Positions 27,601 to 39,600 of a DNA stretch of 64,000 bases are shown here, in pieces. Below the pieces are notes generated by a model, which was not told where the DNA came from, made no database searches, and was given only the letters and a program-made list of their open reading frames with translations. How positions within the stretch are numbered: position 1 is the first letter of the stretch; each line of letters begins with the position of its first letter. The stretch is from the NCBI RefSeq assembly GCF_037975245.1, contig NC_092578.1, forward strand, positions 15,546,321-15,610,320, written 5' to 3'. This DNA is from Apostichopus japonicus. Taxonomy: Eukaryota; Echinodermata; Holothuroidea; Aspidochirotida; Stichopodidae. Position numbers and translations under genes: made by a program.

Positions 27601-30600
27601 TGTCCTGAGTTCAACTCCACATGAGAAAATTTTTATTTTTCTGCTCTTTTACTCCTTACATACTGAATTTTTAAGTTGAAATATTAGAAATGAGAATCAT
27701 TTCTCAACAGTTACAGTGGCCAAGTTGGTAGTGCTATGTAATTGAGAGAGTCAGACAAGCTCCATGTCCTGAGTTCAACTCCACATGAGAGCATTTTATT
27801 TTTCTGCTCTTTTCCTCCTTCCATTCTGAAGTTGAAATATTAGAAACAAGCATTTATTTCTCATCAGTTGCAGTGGCCAAGTTGGTAGTGCCCTGTGACT
27901 GAGAGAGTCAGACAAGCTCCATGTCCTGAGTTCAACTCCACATGAGAGCATTTTTTATTTCTGCTCTTTTCCTCCTTCCATTCTGAAGTTGAAATATTAG
28001 AAACGAGCATTATTTCTCAACAGTTGCTGTGGCCAAGTTGGTAGTGCCCTGTGACTGAGAGAGTCAGACAAGCTCCATGTCCTGAGTTCAACTCCAAATG
28101 AGAGCATTTTTTATTTCTGCTCTTTTCCTCCTTCCATTCTGAAGTTGAAATATTAGAAACGAGCATTATTTCTCAACAGTTGCTGTGGCCAAGTTGGTAG
28201 TTCTCTGTGACTAAGAGAGTCAGACAAGCTCCATGTCCTGAGTTCAACTCCACATGAGAGCATTTTTATTTTCTGTTCTTTTCCTGCTTCCATTCTGAAT
28301 TCTAAAGTTGAAATATTATAAATGCGAATGATTTCTCATCAGTTGCTGTGGCCAAGTTGGTAGTGCCCTGTGACTGAGAGAGTCAGACAAGCTCCATGTC
28401 CTGAGTTCAACTCCAAATGAAAGCATTTTTTATTTCTGCTCTTTTCCTGCTTCCATTCTGAAGTTGAAATATTAGAAATGAGCATTATTTCTCAACAGTT
28501 GCTGTGGCCAAATTGGTAGTTCTCTGTGACTGAGAGAGTCAGACAAGCTCCATGTCCTGAGTTCAACTCCAAATGAGAGCATTTTTTATTTCTGCTCTTT
28601 TCCTCCTTCCATTCTGAAGTTGAAATATTAGAAACAAGCATTTATTTCTCATCAGTTGCAGTGGCCAAGTTGGTAGTGCCCTGTGACTGAGAGAGTCAGA
28701 CAAGCTCCATGTCCTGAGTTCAACTCCAAATGAAAGCATTTTTTATTTCTGCTCTTTTCCTGCTTCCATTCTGAAGTTGAAATATTAGAAACAAGCATTT
28801 ATTTCTCATCAGTTGCAGTGGCCAAGTTGGTAGTGCCCTGTGACTGAGAGAGTCAGACAAGCTCCATGTCCTGAGTTCAACTCCACATGAGAGCATTTTT
28901 TATTTCTGCTCTTTTCATGCTTCCATTCTGAAGTTGAAATATTAGAAATGAGCATTATTTCTCAACAGTTGCTGTGGCCAAGTTGGTAGTGCCCTGTGAC
29001 TGAGAGAGTCAGACAAGCTCCATGTCCTGAGTTCAACTCCACATGAGAGCATTTTTTATTTCTGCTCTTTTCCTCCTTCCATTCTGAAGTTGAAATATTA
29101 GAAACGAGCATTATTTCTCAACAGTTGCTGTGGCCAAGTTGGTAGTGCTCTGTGACTGAGAGGGTCAGACAAGCTCCATGTCCTGAGTTCGACTCCAGCC
29201 AGAGCCTTTTAATTTTCTGTTCTATTGAAAAGGTGGAAGTATAAAGGTAAGAAACAAAGTTTTCCCATTGGGAACCAAAATGGTGTAGTTGGTAGTTCTG
29301 CCAACAAGCTATTGGACTTTCCTGATTTCCTAATTTGCTGGGTTCAAGCCCAAGTTGTGGTGAGAAAGGTAAGGGAGAGTAAAAGGAGAGAGGCGAGAAA
29401 GGGAGAGTAAAAGGAGATCGGGCAGGGAGGGTGTGGCGAGAAGGGGGAGTGGGTAAGGTGAGGAAGAGAGTGAGGCGAGGAAGGTGAGGCGAGGAGGGGT
29501 AAGAGGGTGGGTGAAGCGAGAAAGGGTAAGTGATCACGGGCCAAGGAGTTCGCCGGTACCCCCTCCACCTGGCAAGGTTCCCAAGCGGCCAGGTGAGTTC
29601 GCTGGTACCCCCTCCCCCTGACAAGGTTCCCAAGTGGTCCTCCCAATCCCAGACAAGGATCAGTGGAGAAAATGTTTTATAAAACGTCTTAAGTCCAAAC
29701 AAGTGGATCTTTAAATATTTGAAAAGCTCAATCTTTCAGTGTCTCCTCTAATGGTCTAGTAGTAGAGCAGAAGGTTTTGCATCACAGGTTCCCTGGTTCA
29801 AAACCAACTTCTGCTTTTGCTTCTTTTAGTAAAAGAAATTTTCCAAGAAAAAATACTACACAAGAAAAACAAAACAAACAGCTGATTTTTCTCACCTTGT
29901 TTAGCAGTTTATGCAAAACACAACCATAAAAGTTTATATATTTTAAATATATATATTCATATAGATATATCTTATAGACATATATATAGATATACACATA
30001 TATATATAGATATATAAATAAAAACAAAGGGAAAATAGTCAATACATCCACTTAGAACCAAGCAATGCAATACAAAGAGATGAGTTTAGTACTCAGGATG
30101 TGCTCAGAAATAGTTGAGTGCCAGGCAGATTTGTATGGTAGTGTGATCCACGTCCTGGGGTTCTAAGGGGTGGGGGTGTCCCCCCCCTTTGGAAAATTTT
30201 AGCAAATGAGGTATAATCAGATGGCAAATGGTGCAATCTGTTTCTGTTACCAGAGCAAACTTCTGTGCAAACGTCACGGTAGAGGAAAAAGAAAAAAGGC
30301 AGAGAAGGTCAAAGGTCTTCGAAGAAGGGATCAAACAGAGGAAGGACTACAGGGTTGGGTAGAAGGCGGGGGGGAGGGGAGAAAAATAAAAACAATGAAA
30401 CAGGAGTGACAGGGAGAAAAGCTGGTTTGAGAAAGAGCCAGCAAGGGTTGACAAATGAGAGGAATAACAAGTGACTGGAAGAAGGCAATCAAGCAGGCCA
30501 GGGAAGAGGTACTCACTTTTATCGTCTGTGAACGTCCTGAAGTATCTCACTACATTAGGGTGTCTTAAGTCCTCCTTGACGATGGTGATTTCACTGATGA

Positions 30601-33600
30601 TACCAGCTATACTCTTCTCCTTCTCCTTGGCTGTCCGGCCGACGGCAGGATTGTTGAACGAGATCTCTTTCAGAGCCAAGAATTTACCCTGAGCATTCTT
30701 CTTCACCTTTTTATGAAAAGAGAATAAATGTAATGTTTTTTTAGGTGCAAAGAATGTGGTTACGAAACAGATGTGTATCTTTAAATAATGACATATAGAC
30801 GACATCGCACACATTTTAGTTTTTATCCGTTATTATAAAATTTCATTATTACAACGTGGATCTAAAATGGATACATAACAAGACTTCTTAGTAATGGATA
30901 AAAGTTAAAAACATCACATAGCTATTAAATTTATTTTGATTATTACGACAGCCTGCAGCAACCCAGGGAGTAAAAAATATTCATAAAAAAATCTTTTTTT
31001 TAAGGAAAAGCTAATCTAGAATTTTGTTTCAGTTTCAGGCTTTTGCACAGAAATGAATTCAAATAAATTGTGACCACAATGCTATTCATTTGAATTGCCA
31101 GATGATGGGGAAGGTGAGGGGACCGACCTTATAAACGCTTCCAAATGCTCCAGTGCCGAGATGTTCGTAGACGGAATAACCTGAAATCGACTGGCTTGGT
31201 TCTCTGTTCTGGTTTGTGTCCTGTAAGCTGATCTTCATCTGAGATAACTCAGTTGGCTGAAAAAGACGATAAAATGTAGTCAAGTGATGCAAATATTTTC
31301 ATACTTAAGTCAACAAAGAAGGCAGCTTGCATATCTAGCAGCTTTGTTTTTGAGATATCACAAACATCGTAAAAAGCAAATAAACTATTTTGACTATGAT
31401 ATCTCTATTCAACATATAAAATGGTAGAATGGACGCAAAGCTTAATGGCTGATGCCAGCCAGGAACAGCCCTAGTAGGTGCAGACACTTTACACTTGTAA
31501 CAGCCCTAATATGAGCATTCGAGAACATATGTTTCTCAAATCTTTGAAGAAACAGATGCAACATCAACATGAAAGTTTGATCTAATCAGTGACTTTGAAC
31601 ACTCTCCGACCAGCAGAACAATTGTTAACGAATTGTACGATATTTATCCTGTTTGGGTTAGAGATACATTGGAAAAACACAACAACTCTGTGAAGCTAAC
31701 ATTCACTAACATTAAACACTTGATAGCAAAAACTACCCTAAATACTGCCATTAGGATTCACTCTTGTGCACACCTAATTAATTGACCAGTCAACCTATGA
31801 TTGTAAACACAAGTGCTCTAATGGCCAGCACTAGTTTCCTGTGTGTGAAAACAAGTTTGGCTTGACCACTGAAATAATACTCTGTGTGTTTAACCATGAA
31901 TTTCTGCAGAGGAGTGTTCAGTACGGCTAGCAGTACCAACTCAGAAAGATATTCAATCTCCCCTGTTTTTGGCCAAAAACAGGGGACTGGTGTGGTTTTT
32001 GCTCTAGGCAGGGAAGATCGTAATGTCCAGCCGTTGTCTACAGAATTGTGTTTAAAGTGTTTATATGAGAAGATCTCCACGTGCCCTGCATTAAAACACA
32101 CATCTTCTTTTTAAGTGGAACTTACCGGCAATGAGTTAAGTTTATCGACCACAGAGCTGTAAGCTTCAATTTCCATGGTGTAGTGACCAACGTCGATGAA
32201 GACTGCAAACAGGTCCGGTGAAAATAGCCTCTTAAAAAGTCGACGATTCCTCTCCATGCTGAATAAGAATCTCAAAGCTCGGAAAGCATTTTTCTTGACG
32301 AATGAGAGAAAAAATATTTTTTGTTCGAGCCGGTCGAGAGATGGAGAGACAGGAATGGTGATGCACAAAAATTTGTAATCTCTTAATTTCTCATTCTTAA
32401 AATCTGTTTGAAATTTATATGGGAATGTTCTCAAGTTGCAATCAGGTTTTGTGATCAGAAAACTTAAAAAAAAAAAAAACGCAAAAAAGAAATAGATTGC
32501 AGGGTTAGAGAAGAACTTTACTTTGGATTTAGTCTACTTACTTGTAAGTTATATACTGCCTTGGCGTCCTGTGATTTTGCCGTTTTCGTCGGAAATATAA
32601 GCATTCCGATACTGTAGATGCCATTGTTCTATCAAAGCAAGAAAACAACTAAACATAATCAACTAAAAAACAACCTTCTTCTATAAGACAATCGGTCCTA
32701 AGACCAACACATAAATGAAATGAAATTATTATTAATATGTAAATTACAATGTAAATCAAGTGTTCTGTGGTATACCTAGCCAGTTATTAAGTTTAACCTT
32801 CTTCTATGAGACACGCGGTCCTAAGACAGACCATTACATAAATTAAATTATTATTAATATGTAAATTAGTATGTAAATTAAGTGTTCTGTGGTATACCTT
32901 GCCAGTTATTAAGTTTAACCTTCTTCTATGAGACATTTGGTCCTAAGACAGACCATTACATAAATTAAATTATTATTAATATGTAAATTACAATGTAAAT
33001 TAAGTGTTCTGTGGTATACCTGGCCAGTTATTTAGTTTAACCAATCATGTTGTTTCCTTTTTCTTGCCTTTTTTAAAATTTCTTTTTCATCAATATTATA
33101 GCATGGAGCTATTGCATTAACAGACTTTTTCCTTTGTTTTTCATTGGTCTTGTGTTCTACAGACCTATGTGCCTATTTTTCTGGTACAGTCTGACCTCAC
33201 CTTCCCTCTTAGCTTAGATTTGTCTCATTTTTTGTTGATAAAACAATCCACAGGTGTTTCTTTATTATACCTATTCAAGAAGTGTTTGGCTATTTTTAGT
33301 TTGCTCGTTATATGGCACGCACAGGCATGTACATGAAACATTACATTAGGCTACAAGGCCATCACAGTATCATAAATACAGCTTCACACTGAATTGTTTA
33401 TCACCATGGTTACCTGTACAATGAGTTGGGCGTTTGTATCATTCAGGATAAGCTGTGTCAATGCAGCACAACATGCTGTAAGAGATAAGAAATTAAACAT
33501 CATTAATTGATAAATAAAAAATAAATAAAAATAAATAAATAAAAAATGCAAAATAAATACAAAATAAATACAAACAAATAAACAAAGGAACACAAACGGT

Positions 33601-36600
33601 GTCAGTGAAAATGTTTAAAATTGATAAAATAACCTTCGAGATGATAATTTAACGTTTAGAGTAGATTCTTTTCTTATCACTGTTTGCGACTCCAATTTAA
33701 AATTAAAACTTCTACCCCAGGTTGCTATGACGACCATGCAACCAGAATTGCATGTCATGGCACATTCCAAACAACATATTCATGTGACCATTCAATCACT
33801 CATTAAACCAAGCATGGTACTAAATTTGGTTTTGTTAATTCAATTTTAATGTACAAGATGAGAATAATTGCAAAATTTAAAGTACCATTTTTCGAAAAAC
33901 ATGTTTTTATACCAAAAGATGATCAAAGATAATCCAGAGGGATAATACCATGGAGATAAAGAAAGTAGAATGATGTCCCACCTGATTTTAAAGAGAGCCT
34001 TTGATCCCAAGATACTTCCTCTTCCTGAGTGTAAAGAAGTAATCAATATTCATACAACAATTTGGTTTCAAATTTTCTGTTACTTTAAAAAATCTTTCTC
34101 CATGTTACTAAAACTCACTACCAATCAAACATACTTCCGATTCATTCAGTGTTCACTGAGAGTTATGGGTGAATTACCCAAAGAAAACTTGCCTATGGCA
34201 TTAATAAAAGCTCAAGAAATAGAGGACAGTTGAGTGGAAGAGGGGGGAGGGAAGGGAGAGGGGTGGGGAAGGGAGAGGGTAGGAAAGAGATAGGGGGAGG
34301 GAGAGGGGGAGGGGTAGAGGGAGGGACTGGCCAGAGACTTGATACATGAAAGTTCTCTAAAGTAAAGGATGTTTGGAATGAGACAAAATACATCTTTGAT
34401 TCTTGGGGATAAGCTCTCTGTGGATGTGTGATGTTACTTACCGATTCCTCGACAAGTGAGGACACTGACATAAGTCGACCAGCTGGATTCGCACTACGGA
34501 TGGCCGTGGAGGATGACTTATCTGTTGAAAACTCTCGGTTACTGAAGGGAATGATAAATAATTCAACCTCAGCATGGAACGAACAAATACTGTACATATT
34601 AAATGTAATCTGAAAGTAATGACAATCTTATACAATGTATTGTGTCCTACCATCCACATAACATATATTTTTTTATGGAAGAAATAATTATGTAATCTGA
34701 TCATCCTCAATGTCCTAAATGAATTTATCCCTTTAGTTTGTAACTTTTAGAAATACTGGCTAAACTTTAGGGAGCAGTATCACACCACTCAAATTAAGAA
34801 ATTTGTTTACTTTTTATTTTGTATGTGGTTATCATTTAATCTCTCTGAACTTACTGTAGTAATGTCAAAAGAAGGGGAATTCCCCCCAACAATCTTATAT
34901 CATTACTGCTGTCCGGATCCTCAGCTAGCTGGGTCAAACACCAGACCTAAAGGGAGATATGAAAAAAAAACAGGAATTTAAACAGAGAAGTGGGGAAGTT
35001 AATATTTATTCTAGTTAAAATTGACATTAGGAGATAAAAGTAGAATAAAGAAACACTATCATTTCGTATAGCTTTGTATCCTACTGTATCATATGGGATA
35101 TATATATACATATATGGTAGGTTTGATAGACTTGACCACAGGATGCAGACAGTTACCTCTTTACTATGATTCTCAAGGACGATAATCACTAATGATGAAT
35201 ACCTACAGGGATTACGTTACCTGGTAACCACGGATCATGCAATTGACATCGGGAGATAAAGTAGGATAAAGAAACATCATTTCCTATGGTTTTGTGTACT
35301 GTATCATATCGGATATTTATACATAGTAGGTTTTGATAGACTTGACCAGGGTGCAGACAGTTACCTCTTCACTATGATTCTCAAGGACGATAATCACTAA
35401 TGACGAATACCCACAGGGATTACGTTACTTGATAACCATGGATATTGCAATATTTTTTTTTTTACAGGCAATTGGAAGCTTTTCTGGCATAATTTCTATT
35501 TTGATATATATCTAAATAGAAGCTTTTATCCAAGGACAAATGACTGATTAGTGCAAGTCAAGGAAAACGAAACATAAAGAAAACATTAATTTACTTAGAG
35601 ACAAATCTTACGTTATCTTGTAACAACCTGTAATTACAAGAAGAAACCCTGTCCAATGATAATTGATGAAAGCAAGCCAGATACTTTGATAAAGTAAGTT
35701 AAGATTATTTGGACGTAAAAACCAGTGCATGAATGATATTAGTATGTTTTCACGAGAAGCTACCTTGACAATTTCTACCAGAAGAACATAAAAGACCCTT
35801 GTAACATATAATGTGTAAGAATGTTGTCAGCCAGCCCTGACGTGAAAGGGGTGGGTGGGAGGGGGAGTGTCAAGGAAGAATTGTTTAGAAAGTGAAAGCA
35901 TCATACTCTGGTGGGAATTTTCAATTTTATGTACAATTTACTAAAAAAGGTTCTTCCTCTTGTACAGATAAACGACAACAAAGAAGAGAAAAGGGGGAAT
36001 GCTAAACAAAAGGGGAAAGAGGGGCAAATGGGGAGGGAAGAAAGAACACAAATACTACGAGGGAGATCAACTCACCACGTTCCATAAAAGTTGTATGTTG
36101 TCGTAGTGTAAAATGCTCAGGAGCATCGGTACGCCATCACAAATCTTGACCTGTTCCCTGACCTGACCCTCCTGGCAGAGTATTCTTAACAGACTAGCTG
36201 AGAGCCTGTCAGAGTTAAGAAAAACAATAAGATTACAGATTAAAAACTTGTCTTGTTTAAAGACAGTATCTGCTGTTGTGCTATAGAGTGAAGATAGAAT
36301 GAAAGACCGTAACATGTTTTACAGTTTACTATTGAAGCCTAACACACACTAATGAAAATGTAATGCTAGCCTACCTTTACTAGGTCTACCATGTTTAACA
36401 ATTAACTATTGAAGCCTAACACACTAATGCGCACCTAATGTTAGCCTACCTATACTAGGTCTACCATGTTTAACAGTTTAATATTGAAGCCTTCACACAC
36501 TGATGAGCATGTAATGCTAGCAGCCTACCTATACTAGGTTTATCATGTTTAACCATTTTAGTGTCACTAAAATCTCCCTTTAATATTTCTTTTCTTCAGA

Positions 36601-39600
36601 GAATAGATTACCCCCATTTTATACAAAACTTTGTCCCAACCAATCCCATCATCCACTGCTGTAAGAAAACATTATAATCTTGATTGTAATACTTCAGTAA
36701 CAAAACTTTTAATTTTGTCCAGTCTAATTTAAAACAGTATTATTCAACCCATTAGCAGCCCCAAATGTCTTCAGCAAATTCTGCACACTTTGCAAACAAG
36801 TCACCCCCCCCCCCCAATATCATCATCAACAACAGAAGGAAGGCTAATTAGTTTAAGTGCAACGGAAACTCTAGTCACTCAAAGGTAAACGCAGAGCTAT
36901 TACTGACTTTTTTGAAATGACGTCATATTCCTGGATGATATTCAACAGTGTCTCTATACAGTCCAGCTCGGCAACGATGGACCGTGACTCAGCACTAAAA
37001 GAAGAAAATAGATCGATACATCGGTGGTTATAAATAGGGATTACCAAATTAGTAACAAGATAATTGCAAAATATTAAATTTAGAAGACAATACCTCAAAA
37101 GCAATACTTTGTGATGTGAAGCTCACAGAATATTTTAAAAGTATGAGAGAGACAACAAATTTTTTTTTAGGAAACGGCTTATCTGATGCAAAGCCTATGT
37201 ACGGTCGGTAAATATAGAAGTTTTAGAGGACGTGTGTCCTTTTGATCCTAGCAGAATCTCTTCTTCAAAGGTTAGTTTGCCTACTAGGATCGAAACATCA
37301 GGCCCTCAAAAAAATTACATAGACCACACTACATCATCAAAACAGAACGGTGATTTCATAACTAGTAGTTCACTTTCAGAAATTGTGTCCCTTTACTTGC
37401 AGTAACAAATCATCCATTAACATCATTACACAGTGGCCGTGATATAAATTGCATTAAAAGAGAATAAAAGCTAATCTGGGGAACAACGTCAGAGGCTGAA
37501 TTTAGAAAAAAAAAACAACCAGTAATTGGGTTACATCTTTGAAAAGAAAAATAGGGCAATTATTAAACCACATGATATGTATTATTTAAAGGGCTGGTTT
37601 TATCCATAATTCTTAAAAATTAGGGGGAATGAATCTAACAACAGAAATGACATTGCAACTTTTAATATTTGTCTTACATAGTTAAATATAATAGTAATTA
37701 ATTGAACAATCCTTCAAATTATGAGTATTTAATCTCTGTAAGTAGAACTATTGGTATACATATAGATATACATAACTATCTCTTTAAGCTGTTTTCACTC
37801 AGGATTCTTATTTCACACGCAGGTTCAATTTCATCTTGAAATTTTCAGCCTCGAGCAATGTTGCATCTCTAAATTAGCTTTATCTGTTGTAAACATTGAA
37901 CATGTGCAAAGAAATTTTGTCCTTGAAGACAGAAAGATCTAACAAGGCAAACAAGACAAATTGATTTTAAAAGTAAAAAGAATGAAAAGAAAGATTGTTT
38001 TAACTTTTACCTCGAAGCTAGGCTGGTAAGAGCGTGCAGAGAACAGTGTAGAATGAGAACATCGTTAGCGGATAACAGCATCACCAAAGGCTGCCAAAAA
38101 AAAAAAAGGGGGGGAAAAAAAGAATTTCGGGTTTAGTCATGTAGAATAATGAAAATGCTATAAGGAAAAGAAAGGTTACAGCTGCTACCTTGTTCATCCA
38201 TATAAATTTAAAAAGTGACAAGTATGCTATAGATTTGTTTTTTTATATAATAAGATGATTTATGTTCGTTTGAAAAACTCTGGAACTGCTGTTTTAACAA
38301 GTAAAGGCCCGGTCACACTAAAGAGATATTTTATCGGAATACGGTCCGATTTTTCCGATTTTAGGCCGAAGAGTGAGGTTTGTGGTAGTGAATGTAATGA
38401 ATGCAGTGGAATATTCGAATACCTACTCCAAATCTGAGGGGTTCTGGAACGGACTACATTCTGAAGTGACGTCACATCGCAAAATGATAAAAATCGGAAG
38501 AGAAATCTGATAGCTATCCGATAAATGGAAACAGAGTCAATATCAAAAGTTAGGAGAGGGCTATTCCACATCGGAATGGCTCAACAGATAGCAAATCAGG
38601 TCCTTCATCACTGTAGCTAGAAGACCCGAACGAAAAACTGGCTGTTTTGATTCCTCCGGGAAAATCGGATAGTATTCCGATAAAAAATCGGTATAGTGAC
38701 TTTCTGCCTATTCCCGTATGGCTTTGCCATTCGACATTTCATGTCTAACTCTATTGCTTAGAAACTTTCTCACCTCATGAGCACCACATGCTATCAACCA
38801 AGATCTTTGCCTGATGCTACCAGACAGCTTTTGGAAAATATCTGTAACAGAATGTAAGAATAATACTTTTTTATAAAGATGGATTCTAGATTACAATATG
38901 TAACATACACAACTATGCCCTCATCTTTTAGTTGTTCCAGTTTATAACATGCTACTGCAACATTTAACATCTAGTTACCACATAATAAAGACTTAATTTT
39001 CCATGTTACTTGACAAGTGAGACGGTAAGACCTACCCGGACGAGAAAATGTGACTGCAAATAAACAAAATTACAACAATTCCACTGTAAAAGAATGAAAA
39101 GCATTTCTCTACTACAAAGAACTGATCTAAAGAAGCTGATTTATAAATTATATCTCATCTTATCATAATTTTCTTTTCAAGGACCTATAATTTTCTTTTC
39201 GAACTCAAGGACGTATAATTTCTTCTTATCCAAAGAGATGGACTTGGCTAACAATTAGAATTTAAACTTTGTTACCATGACAACTTCAGTCCTTATTCTA
39301 TTCAAAGAAGGCTAGGCTAGGAAGGCCAGTTATAAATGTGTGGTAGGTTAAGGCCAGGTGATCTTTGTTACAGGTTTTTGCTCAACATTTTACATATCTT
39401 TTCATGACATACATGCACCAGACCTTACAAGTATAATTTCTGTTGACGAGTCTTGAATGGTGAGTATTTAGCCAGATAATTTAACATACATTATTACATC
39501 CAGTTTTTTTGGCTAAGACTTAAATGAAGAAAATCCAGGTGTAAATTTAATTTTGAATGATGAAAGCAGGAATATATTTCTAATCATTCTGAAATTTGTG

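Noticed and set aside
29118-29702. 194-codon minus-strand ORF
   Set aside because: Runs across the end of the tRNA-like array and a purine-rich repeat, low complexity, no homology recognised.
29741-29815. A functional tRNA gene
   Set aside because: A and B boxes are good, but the acceptor ends do not pair and the anticodon stem is poor. Kept only as a tRNA-like repeat.
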